This document shows, in pieces, positions 1 to 5,233 of a DNA stretch of 5,233 nt (position 1 is its first letter; the number at the start of each line of letters is the position of its first letter). The notes below the pieces were generated by a model that worked only from the letters and a program-made list of their open reading frames with translations, made no database searches and had not been told where the DNA came from. Made by a program: the position numbers and the translations under genes. Location of the stretch: assembly GCA_029934695.1 (NCBI GenBank), contig JAOZLU010000145.1, positions 1-5,233 on the forward strand, in the 5' to 3' direction. The stretch is from Desulfobacterales bacterium (GTDB lineage: Bacteria > Desulfobacterota > Desulfobacteria > Desulfobacterales > 4be13).

Positions 1-25
1 GGTAAAGGGTAAAGGGTAAAGGGTA
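1..25. repeat. Heptamer tandem array GGTAAAG, cut by window edge
   Basis: Three full copies of GGTAAAG followed by a partial GGTA. The array begins at the first base, so its true length is unknown. It stops directly before the GC-rich palindromic element at 27-94. It is non-coding here. It belongs with the other heptamers of the form GGTNNNN at 241-254 and 3001-3014. Confidence 0.85.
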
Positions 26-26
26 G

Positions 27-94
27 GGCCGGACGGGATTTGGAATCCCGTCCGATCATTTTGATGCCTTCGGGATTTGCAATCCCGTCCGGCC
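27..94. repeat. REP/BIME-like double hairpin element
   Basis: Two nearly identical 21-base units (34-54 and 71-91, one mismatch at 43/80) each fold on themselves. Hairpin 1 is 30-40 paired with 44-54 (11 bp, loop TGG). Hairpin 2 is 71-77 paired with 81-87 (7 bp, loop TGC). In addition 27-40 is the exact reverse complement of 81-94 (14 bp), so a single long cruciform competes with the two local hairpins. A short ATCA/TGAT pair lies between them at 55-65. The first hairpin is followed by TTTT at 58-61, so it could also terminate transcription of a gene to the left of the window. Architecture resembles bacterial interspersed mosaic elements; family membership is inferred. Confidence 0.75.
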
Positions 95-152
95 TGAGCT
101 TTTGTTCACTTTCCTGGCTGTCAACTTCCTTTTGAAAGGCCATCACGGAGAA

Positions 153-168
153 TTTACCCGCTGGTAAA
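153..168. repeat. Short inverted repeat TTTACC-CGCT-GGTAAA
   Basis: Six-base arms at 153-158 and 163-168 around a four-base spacer, in the leader region of hemA. It could be an operator half-site pair or a small RNA hairpin. A six-base palindrome is not rare by chance, so the support is weak. No sigma-70 promoter with good -35 and -10 boxes is recognisable around it. Confidence 0.25.
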
Positions 169-213
169 ACGGTCGTCTCAACGGCCATGACCTGACGGAT
201 ACACGAACGATGA

Positions 214-239
214 AAGTTTTACAGTTTTTCCTAAAACTT
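214..239 (+). repeat. Inverted repeat in hemA leader
   Basis: AAGTTTTA at 214-221 is the exact reverse complement of TAAAACTT at 232-239, with a 10-base spacer. It lies 21 bases before the hemA start codon. An A/T-rich eight-base stem is weak as RNA, but the position could matter for hemA expression. No known riboswitch class is recognised. Confidence 0.35.
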
Positions 240-240
240 A

Positions 241-254
241 AAACCTGAAACCTG
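241..254. repeat. Heptamer pair AAACCTG at the hemA ribosome-binding position
   Basis: Two tandem copies of AAACCTG end six bases before the hemA ATG, where a Shine-Dalgarno sequence would be expected. None is visible. On the opposite strand the unit reads GGTTTCA, which places it in the same GGTNNNN style as the arrays at 1-25 and 3001-3014. Confidence 0.6.
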
Positions 255-260
255 ACAACT

Positions 261-1532
261 ATGCCTGACATCGTATTATTGGGATTAAATCATAAAACAG
301 CGCCTGTAGAGCTGAGAGAATGCATTGCTTTCTCAAAAGACGAATCAGTGGCCGCGCTGGAAGCGTTTCATAAACATCCGGCGATCAGGGAATCTGTCCT
401 GCTTTCAACATGCAACCGTGTGGAAGTTCTTATGTCCGCGGATGACAGGGCCGGGGCTGCCGTCATCGCAAAAAAATATATTTCCAAATTCAAGAACATA
501 CCTGTGGATCAGTTTGAAGGCGCACTCTACACTCATGCTGGGGACGAGGCCGTGCGGCATATTTTCAGAGTGGCAGCCAGCCTGGATTCCATGATGCTGG
601 GAGAGCCTCAGATTCTGGGGCAGATAAAGGACGCATATCGTGAAGCCACGTTGAAAAAGACATCCGGGGTGATCCTGAACCGGTTACTGCATAAAACTTT
701 TTCCGTGGCAAAGCGGATCCGGACTGAGACGGGAATCGGAGATCATGCGGTTTCCATCAGCTATGCAGCCATTGAGCTGGGGCGCAAAATATTTGGCACA
801 CTTGAAGGGAAAAAAGTGCTTCTGATCGGTGCGGGTGAAATGGCAGAACTTGCAGTGGAACACCTGATCCGGAACAGGGTCGGCAATATTTTTGTTGCAA
901 ACAGAACCTTTGAGCGCGGTGTGGAACTTGCCCAAAATTTCAACGGAAAAGCGGTCCGCTTTGAAGAGATTCCGGATTGCCTCCAAAAAGTGGACATTAT
1001 TATCAGTTCAACAGGTTCCCCGGATTTTGTTATCCAGCGGGACCAGGTAAAGGGAAGTATGCGCGGCAGAAAAAACCGTCCCCTCTTCTTTATTGACATT
1101 GCCGTTCCCCGGGACATTGACCCGGAAATCAACCTTCTCAGCAATGCATACCTTTATGATATTGATGATCTGAAAGGGGTGATTGACGAAAATATTGAAG
1201 ATCGAAACCGGGAAGCGGTCAAAGGGGAAAGGATTATTGACGAGGCTGTCATCAGTTATCGGAAGTGGTTTGAAAGCCTGGGAGTGGTACCGACGATTAT
1301 TGCGTTAAGGAACAAAATGGATACCATTGCAAAAGCTGAGATCAGAAAAACGCTGAACACATTAAGCCACCTGTCAGAGGATGACAGCAAAGCCATTTCC
1401 AGAATGACAGACGCTCTGATAAACAAAATCCTGCATGACCCGACACTTTTTTTAAAGAGCAACGGATGCAGAGAGGACAAGTCTGAATATATTGATATTG
1501 CCCGGAAAATGTTCAAACTTGATGTTTTATAG
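261..1532 (+). CDS. hemA: Glutamyl-tRNA reductase
   Basis: Reduces glutamyl-tRNA(Glu) with NADPH to glutamate-1-semialdehyde, the first step of the C5 route to heme, siroheme and corrinoids; cytoplasmic, normally a V-shaped dimer. The 423-residue length is typical. Family landmarks are visible: GLNHKTAPVELRE at 8-20, the STCNR motif with the nucleophile Cys51, His100 in the VRHIFRVAASLDSM stretch, LGEPQILGQ at 113-121, and the NADPH-binding GAGEMAELA at 190-198 followed by ANRT at 213-216. A helical dimerisation region ends with HDPTLFLK at 392-399. The start is fixed by the conserved N-terminus, although no Shine-Dalgarno is seen and a heptamer repeat occupies that place. The gene stands alone on this strand and converges on the HAMP protein gene, with a palindrome between them. 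In relatives hemA often follows ccsA/hemX-type genes; nothing of these is visible in the 260 bases upstream. Confidence 0.97.
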   Translation: MPDIVLLGLNHKTAPVELRECIAFSKDESVAALEAFHKHPAIRESVLLSTCNRVEVLMSADDRAGAAVIAKKYISKFKNIPVDQFEGALYTHAGDEAVRHIFRVAASLDSMMLGEPQILGQIKDAYREATLKKTSGVILNRLLHKTFSVAKRIRTETGIGDHAVSISYAAIELGRKIFGTLEGKKVLLIGAGEMAELAVEHLIRNRVGNIFVANRTFERGVELAQNFNGKAVRFEEIPDCLQKVDIIISSTGSPDFVIQRDQVKGSMRGRKNRPLFFIDIAVPRDIDPEINLLSNAYLYDIDDLKGVIDENIEDRNREAVKGERIIDEAVISYRKWFESLGVVPTIIALRNKMDTIAKAEIRKTLNTLSHLSEDDSKAISRMTDALINKILHDPTLFLKSNGCREDKSEYIDIARKMFKLDVL

Positions 1533-1572
1533 AGTCAGTTCGTCCGCCTAAAGACGGAACTACGAACTGACT
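1533..1572. repeat. Palindromic repeat between convergent genes, possible bidirectional terminator
   Basis: Perfect 11-base arms (1533-1543 and 1562-1572) flank an inner CCG/CGG pair (1544-1546 with 1555-1557) and a CCTAAAGA loop. The element starts on the base after the hemA stop codon and runs into the 3' end of the opposing gene, giving that gene its TAG stop (1560-1562) and its last residues. Neither side has a poly-T tract, so it is not a classic intrinsic terminator, though a strong hairpin between convergent genes can still stop or shield transcripts. The nested structure looks like a dispersed REP/MITE-type element. Confidence 0.7.
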
Positions 1573-2975
1573 GCACCGGCCGATCCGGAGGTTTCCTGAG
1601 GAATCTCAGGTACTTCCAAAAGGCGAAGGCGTTCCTTCTGCTGTTTTGTCATCCGGTTGAATTGCAGGATCAGATCCCCGAACTCATCCTGACTGATCAC
1701 CGTGACTTCGTAATCATAATTCCCCTGGGTCACTGCTTTCACGCCTTTTGTCAGTTCGGTAATGGGGCGGTTGACCAGTCTGCTGATCCGTTTTGCGAAA
1801 AAACTGACAATTATTATCTGGACAATGATAACGCCAACGATGGCCATAATGATCTTCCACATCAGTTTTTTGACACTGCCCGCATCAAAATCAATGCTGA
1901 ACTGATTGTAATTCTGCCCTGTCTTTTTGGTCAGCCAGACAGTAAACCACGTTCCCCAAGGGTCTTCGACAAAACGGGGCAGGTAATAGTTTTCAGGGTC
2001 GGATATCGGATTATGCCCATAATAGCCGCTCCTGCCGGTTAATGTCAAATCTCGCAGGTATTCATATTCAGGTTCTATCCCATACAGCAGACCACTGAAA
2101 GAAGGAACACTGCCGCTCCACCAGGGCGCACTGTCGAGCAGAAAAGCAATATTATCTGTAAAAGCCCCTTCTTTTCTGCCGGTGTCAAGCCATATATAAA
2201 TTTCACTGATCGGGAAGCCCATGGTTACTGTGCTTTCTTTGGCCTGCATCAGTACACGCTTATACTTTTGGAATATCTCCAATATGCCCGGGTCATCAAA
2301 AAATCTTTTTTTCCAGTATTCATGGACATTCAAAAGAGCGGCATAATCAAACGCCTCAAAATAGTCCAGATATTCAAGCCTGCCCAACACCTTTTCTTCA
2401 GAAAGAATTTTCCCATGCTCAAGAAGCATATTGAATACCAGACTGCTGTAAATGTGGAAATCCCTGTCACCGTAAAGAGGATTTCCTTCCTGATGAGAGA
2501 TCGTTTTAAGGGCAAAACTGTTCATTTTTTCCAAATCTGAAAAATCAAAGGCTGCCTGGGTCCCTGCAATCAGGATTTTGGCTTTGTCAATGAGATGATA
2601 CAGTTCTTTTATGGGCCGATAGGCTTCAATCGTGATGACGCCCAGCGTCATAAGACCGATCAGTATTGCCGGAAAATAAATCAGCCTTGTTTTAAAGGGG
2701 GTATATTTTCTTTTTTCATTAAAGACTTTTTCATGCCTTTCGACATTGTATTTCTGAGGCTCAGGGAGGTATTCTTCTTCCTTTATTTCCAAAGCCGTAA
2801 CCGGAGTCGGCTCAGAGGATTTTGACGGGGTCTGTTGCTTTTCATCAGCAGGTGGAGACGGATAAAGCTTGAATATATTTTTGCAATTGGAGCAACGGAC
2901 CGCTGATCCGTTTTCTTTGATAAGGCTGGAGTCAAGATTGAAAGAAGCCTGACATTTTTCACATTTTACAATCAT
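1560..2975 (-). CDS. Zinc-ribbon, periplasmic sensor and HAMP membrane protein without output domain
   Basis: Probable membrane sensor of 471 residues. Residues 1-36 form an MJ0042-type zinc ribbon with Cys5/Cys8 (CEKC) and Cys28/Cys31 (CSNC). A charged, proline-rich linker leads to a first membrane helix at about 99-118. Residues 119-370 form a roughly 250-residue periplasmic region whose end (GTWFTVWLTKKTG, then YNQFSIDFDA) recalls Cache-like sensor domains, but I cannot assign a family. A second helix at about 372-393 is followed by a HAMP domain at about 394-446 (RPITEL ... DEFGDL). The protein ends some 25 residues later, with no kinase, cyclase, GGDEF or chemotaxis domain. I use the ATG at 2975: it begins exactly at the zinc ribbon and has AGG seven bases upstream. 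A TTG at 2990 would add five residues. It lies 51 bases after the protease gene, probably in the same transcript. The stop codon and the last four residues (AVSS) come from the palindromic repeat. Confidence 0.85.
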   Translation of the reverse strand: MIVKCEKCQASFNLDSSLIKENGSAVRCSNCKNIFKLYPSPPADEKQQTPSKSSEPTPVTALEIKEEEYLPEPQKYNVERHEKVFNEKRKYTPFKTRLIYFPAILIGLMTLGVITIEAYRPIKELYHLIDKAKILIAGTQAAFDFSDLEKMNSFALKTISHQEGNPLYGDRDFHIYSSLVFNMLLEHGKILSEEKVLGRLEYLDYFEAFDYAALLNVHEYWKKRFFDDPGILEIFQKYKRVLMQAKESTVTMGFPISEIYIWLDTGRKEGAFTDNIAFLLDSAPWWSGSVPSFSGLLYGIEPEYEYLRDLTLTGRSGYYGHNPISDPENYYLPRFVEDPWGTWFTVWLTKKTGQNYNQFSIDFDAGSVKKLMWKIIMAIVGVIIVQIIIVSFFAKRISRLVNRPITELTKGVKAVTQGNYDYEVTVISQDEFGDLILQFNRMTKQQKERLRLLEVPEIPQETSGSAGAVSS

Positions 2976-3000
2976 AATAAAACCTGGCAATATGAATTAA

Positions 3001-3029
3001 TGAATGGTGAATGGTGAATTCACAATTCA
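3001..3029. repeat. Heptamer pair TGAATGG plus palindrome, contains protease stop codon
   Basis: Two tandem TGAATGG units (3001-3007, 3008-3014; equivalent to GGTGAAT) run into the palindrome TGAATT-CAC-AATTCA at 3015-3029. The outer three bases of the palindrome (3027-3029) are the TGA stop of the minus-strand protease gene, so the element begins exactly at the end of that reading frame. It fills most of the 51-base gap before the HAMP protein gene. The hairpin is A/T-rich and lacks a T tract, so termination is doubtful. Confidence 0.7.
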
Positions 3030-4424
3030 ACGCCCTATTTTCACAGTGATATAGTATCCCTGATCCCCTCGCTGCAAAAGAATGACCATTGATGTTTTTT
3101 TCCGATACTTTATAATTGCTTTATGAAAAGTCTTTACGTTTCCGATGGCCATATCATCAATTTGCCGGATCACATCTCCCGGCTCCACTCCAATTTTGGC
3201 CATATAAGACTGACGGCGGACGTATGTAATCACCACACCTTGTGTCGGCGTGGCTTTGTAACGTCTCCGGAATAAATTCTCAACAGTTATTCCCAGAAGA
3301 CTGTAGGCAAGTTCCTCGGCCCGTTCCACAGGAAACATGGCCGCTTTCACAGAGATGTTTTTTTTCCCGCTGCCCCGCCGGATATTCATTTTTACGATAT
3401 CTCCGGCCGCAAAATTCTTCATTACTGTATGATAATCCTGAATTGATCCGATATTCAGCACTCCCACAGACAGAATAATATCCCCGTCGCGGATACCTGC
3501 TTTATGAGCAGGACTTTCAGCTTCAACCTCTTTGACAAGCACGCCCCTGATTCCCTGTATTTTAAGATAGCGGGCAAGTCTTTCGTCAATGTTCTGAACA
3601 GTAAGGCCGATCCATACCTGCATGACCTCGCCATATTGCACAAGGTCGGATATGATCCGTTTTGCCTTGTCAATGGGTATGGCAAAACCGATTCCCTGAG
3701 CTTTGGCATAGATGGCTGTATTGATTCCGATCAGCTCGCCGTTGATGTTCAGAAGCGGTCCCCCGCTGTTCCCGGGATTGATGGATGCATCGGTCTGTAT
3801 AAAACTGTGATACACCCTGTCATCAGCCCGGATGCTCCGGTTTACCGCGCTGATGACACCGGTTGTGACGGTATGTGAAAAACCGAAAGGATTGCCGATG
3901 GCAATCACGGTCTCACCGATCATAAGATCATCCGAATTCCCCATTTCAATGGCAGGAAGGGACCGCTGGGATGAAATTCGCAATACAGCCAGATCAGAAT
4001 CCGGATCTGCGCCCACAATCGAAGCTTCAAATTCCTGTTCATCTTTCAGAACCACCGTGATGGTTGCACTTTTTTCAATGACATGGGCATTGGTAAGAAT
4101 AAGCCCCTGTTTTCCGTCAATAATGACACCGGATCCGAGGCTGCTTTTCTTATACCGCTCCTGTCCGGGTTCAAAAAAATCACGGAAAAATGAATCAAAA
4201 AACGGGTCCAGGCCAAATCCTGAAAACGGATTGGCCCTCCTGCGAACCTCATACTCTGAGCTGATATTCACAACAGCGGGGCTGACCTTTTTTACAGCTC
4301 TTACAACAGCATCTTCCCTTCTGTAGCCGTAAGATGATGATGTGCAAAAGATAATACATATCACAAAAACGGCTGTAAGCGAACTCACAATTTTTTTATC
4401 CGTATGTTTTTTTGGCATTGGCAT
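3027..4424 (-). CDS. DegP/HtrA-family periplasmic serine endopeptidase with two PDZ domains
   Basis: Envelope quality-control protease and chaperone of the Do/DegP family, 465 residues, a usual length. A signal peptide is visible (positive residues at 5-11, hydrophobic core about 12-28, possible cleavage near SYG at 31-33). The trypsin-like domain follows the Phe-rich LA-loop segment at 66-86. The catalytic triad is complete: His114 in TNAHVI, Asp144 in DSDLAVL and Ser220 in GNSGGP. PDZ1 spans about 268-362 and PDZ2 about 376-464. DegP, DegQ or MucD naming cannot be decided from this sequence, so no symbol is given. AGGGAG at 4428-4433 is only 3 bases from the ATG at 4424 but 9 from the in-frame ATG at 4418 (third codon), so the real start may be two residues shorter. 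A sigma-E-like promoter candidate lies upstream. The HAMP sensor gene follows in the same direction. Confidence 0.96.
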   Translation of the reverse strand: MPMPKKHTDKKIVSSLTAVFVICIIFCTSSSYGYRREDAVVRAVKKVSPAVVNISSEYEVRRRANPFSGFGLDPFFDSFFRDFFEPGQERYKKSSLGSGVIIDGKQGLILTNAHVIEKSATITVVLKDEQEFEASIVGADPDSDLAVLRISSQRSLPAIEMGNSDDLMIGETVIAIGNPFGFSHTVTTGVISAVNRSIRADDRVYHSFIQTDASINPGNSGGPLLNINGELIGINTAIYAKAQGIGFAIPIDKAKRIISDLVQYGEVMQVWIGLTVQNIDERLARYLKIQGIRGVLVKEVEAESPAHKAGIRDGDIILSVGVLNIGSIQDYHTVMKNFAAGDIVKMNIRRGSGKKNISVKAAMFPVERAEELAYSLLGITVENLFRRRYKATPTQGVVITYVRRQSYMAKIGVEPGDVIRQIDDMAIGNVKTFHKAIIKYRKKTSMVILLQRGDQGYYITVKIGR

Positions 4425-4432
4425 CTGCTCCC

Positions 4433-4449
4433 TGATTCTGAATCATTCA
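4433..4449. promoter_or_regulatory. Overlapping palindromes just upstream of the protease ribosome-binding site
   Basis: TGATTC-T-GAATCA (4433-4445) overlaps a second palindrome TGAAT-C-ATTCA (4439-4449). They sit directly upstream of the AGGGAG of the protease gene. They could be an operator or a small leader hairpin affecting ribosome access. The arms are only five and six bases, so chance is a real alternative. Confidence 0.3.
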
Positions 4450-4457
4450 TTATTCCC

Positions 4458-4721
4458 TCAGTCCTGCCCTGGAACACAATGATCCGCAGTTTGAATTTCT
4501 ATGATACTTTTCAGTTCCGAAACATCTTTGGCCGTTCTGATTGCGTCTTTTATCGCTTTCAGGAGTTTGGAATCGTGGATTTTCTGAATTTCAGGCATCA
4601 TGCTCAGGCTGTCATCCCCGAATCGGAGGCTCAGGCCCCATCTCAATAGCTTCCACCAGTCCTTCCTGATTGCATCCTTATATTTATTCGATAATTCCGT
4701 TGATAATTCGGGAGATACCAT
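4458..4721 (-). CDS. Small ORF, possible relic C-terminal tail of an Rpn/YhgA-like nuclease-transposase family protein
   Basis: An 87-codon reading frame overlapping the last 38 bases of the GxxExxY gene in another frame. Residues 13-70 look like real protein: KYKDAIRKDWWKLLRWG, then LSLRFGDDSLSMMPEIQKI, then an alternating charged/hydrophobic helix to KDVSELKSII. This style (short FGDxSL segment, MPEI, helix, TAxxxxEL) recalls the C-terminal tails of Rpn/YhgA-like proteins, but this is from memory of the pattern and unproven. No nuclease domain precedes it; the frame opens only after a TGA at 4725-4727, and no good Shine-Dalgarno stands before the ATG. It may therefore be a leftover gene end brought next to the GxxExxY gene by deletion, or a small gene translated by coupling. 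The protease gene starts 33 bases after its stop. Confidence 0.4.
   Translation of the reverse strand: MVSPELSTELSNKYKDAIRKDWWKLLRWGLSLRFGDDSLSMMPEIQKIHDSKLLKAIKDAIRTAKDVSELKSIIEIQTADHCVPGQD
4490..4518 (-). promoter_or_regulatory. Candidate sigma-E-type promoter for the protease gene
   Basis: On the minus strand GGAACTG (-35 like, 4512-4518) is followed after 17 bases by TCAAA (-10 like, 4490-4494). This approximates the extracytoplasmic sigma-E pattern (GGAACTT, about 16 bases, TCTGA or TCAAA) that drives degP in enterobacteria. The predicted transcript start near 4483 would give a leader of about 60 bases before the protease ATG. It lies inside the 3' end of the small ORF. Only a pattern match. 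Confidence 0.35.
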
Positions 4722-5067
4722 CTTTCATCAATCCTTCACCAAAATTAAGAAGATAACCCAGCTTCATCTTGCTCAATCGTAAATGGGTCAGAACCTGCTT
4801 TTTATGTGCCCTTGTCGCTCTTTCCACTGACTTGATTTCCGAAATCACCTTATCCCCAACAATGATATCAGCCCGAAATCCTTCTTTGAATTTTATCCCC
4901 TCATACTCTATCGGGATGGGAACCTGCCGTTCCACTTTCAAGCCCTGCTTTGCAAGTTCATGTGCCAGTACAACCTCATAGACAGATTCAAGCAGTCCGG
5001 GACCAAGCTCCTTATGTACATGAATAGCACGATCAACAATAATTTTTCCGATTTCATTTTCATTCAT
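4684..5067 (-). CDS. GxxExxY protein (PD-(D/E)XK nuclease-like)
   Basis: A complete 127-residue member of the GxxExxY family, which is common in environmental bacteria and has no firmly established function. The naming motif is GLLESVY at 24-30 (Gly24, Glu27, Tyr30). A PD-(D/E)XK-like core is visible: Asp67 in FRADIIV, then Glu77 and Lys79 in SEIKS, then Gln91 in KKQVLTHLRLS. The C-terminal LGYLLNFGEGLMKDGISRI block is also typical, so the protein is not truncated. The start at 5067 is preferred because GAGG (5074-5077) stands six bases upstream; the ATG at 5079 would add four residues (MRFD) and has no visible Shine-Dalgarno. The gene is preceded by CACAAAG-rich repeats and overlapped at its end by the small ORF. 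Nuclease activity is inferred from the fold assignment only. Confidence 0.9.
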   Translation of the reverse strand: MNENEIGKIIVDRAIHVHKELGPGLLESVYEVVLAHELAKQGLKVERQVPIPIEYEGIKFKEGFRADIIVGDKVISEIKSVERATRAHKKQVLTHLRLSKMKLGYLLNFGEGLMKDGISRIINGIIE

Positions 5068-5080
5068 ATCGAACCTCATC

Positions 5081-5112
5081 TTGTGTGAAATTTATTTATG
5101 GGCCTCACACAA
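5081..5112. repeat. Inverted repeat TTGTGTGA / TCACACAA
   Basis: Exact eight-base arms at 5081-5088 and 5105-5112 around a 16-base A/T-rich spacer, immediately upstream of the GxxExxY gene. The right arm overlaps the first CACAAAG-rich repeat, so the two may be parts of one element. It could act as an operator or leader hairpin for that gene. Confidence 0.45.
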
Positions 5113-5233
5113 AGGCACAAAGATCACAAAGAAAAGAAAGAAAAGCATTGCGCCCTTTGTGTTCTTTGCGGCTCTGTGTGATATTTTTTTTATGAACCCA
5201 CACAAAGGCACAAAGATCACAAAGAAAAGAAAG
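5106..5233. repeat. CACAAAG-rich dispersed repeat: two 35-base copies and an inverted copy
   Basis: The 35 bases at 5106-5140 recur without change at 5199-5233, a 93-base period, and the second copy is cut by the window end. Between them 5155-5180 is a near reverse complement of 5106-5131 (22 of 26 bases), so 5106-5180 can form a long hairpin with a 23-base purine-rich loop. A run of seven T at 5184-5190 follows on the plus strand, giving a terminator-like shape, although no plus-strand gene ends here. The stretch has no coding potential and forms the upstream region of the GxxExxY gene. Confidence 0.85.

Noticed and set aside
210..248. A 12-codon ORF (MKVLQFFLKLKT) upstream of hemA as a leader peptide
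   Set aside because: No Shine-Dalgarno, no run of regulatory codons, and it lies within the A/T-rich inverted repeat and heptamer; too short to support.
1662..2042. 126-codon plus-strand ORF opposite the HAMP protein gene
   Set aside because: It is antisense to a well-supported gene and shows no recognisable domain.
2976..2990. TTG start giving a five-residue longer HAMP protein
   Set aside because: The family zinc ribbon begins at the ATG at 2975, which has AGG upstream; the TTG has no ribosome-binding site.
3832..4326. 164-codon plus-strand ORF opposite the protease gene
   Set aside because: It lies entirely antisense to the catalytic domain of a clear DegP-like gene; a shadow frame.
5106..5190. 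Intrinsic terminator on the plus strand
   Set aside because: The hairpin and T-run look right, but the loop is 23 bases, the stem is imperfect and no plus-strand gene precedes it; better explained as a dispersed repeat.
5106..5233. CRISPR array
   Set aside because: Only two direct copies are visible, the 58-base spacing contains an inverted copy of the repeat rather than a unique spacer, and no cas gene is present.

Overview
The window reads as a moderate-GC chromosomal segment of a Gram-negative bacterium. The mix of a tRNA-dependent heme pathway gene, a DegP/HtrA protease, an MJ0042-type zinc-ribbon sensor protein, a GxxExxY protein and many short intergenic repeats suggests a Desulfobacterota (Desulfobacterales-like) genome. 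That assignment is inferred from gene families and repeat style, not from any marker gene.

Layout. Positions 1-260 are non-coding and repeat-rich: a truncated heptamer array, a REP/BIME-like pair of GC-rich hairpins, small inverted repeats and a second heptamer pair directly before hemA. hemA (261-1532, +) encodes glutamyl-tRNA reductase, the first committed enzyme of C5 tetrapyrrole synthesis. It converges on a minus-strand row of genes. In transcription order these are a GxxExxY protein (5067-4684), a small overlapping ORF that may be a relic tail of another gene (4721-4458), a periplasmic DegP-like protease with two PDZ domains (4424-3027), and a membrane protein with zinc ribbon, periplasmic sensor region and HAMP domain but no output domain (2975-1560). 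The protease and the HAMP protein are 51 bases apart and could be one envelope-stress or sensing operon.

The most interesting signal is between the genes. Three heptamer arrays (1-25, 241-254, 3001-3014) all reduce to GGT plus four variable bases. Palindromic elements supply the stop codons of two successive minus-strand genes (at 1560 and 3027). A 35-base CACAAAG-rich repeat lies twice upstream of the GxxExxY gene, separated by a near-complementary copy. I see no CRISPR array, RNA gene, complete insertion sequence or phage gene. No clearly new defence or metabolic system is visible; the repeat families and the output-less HAMP protein are the best leads.
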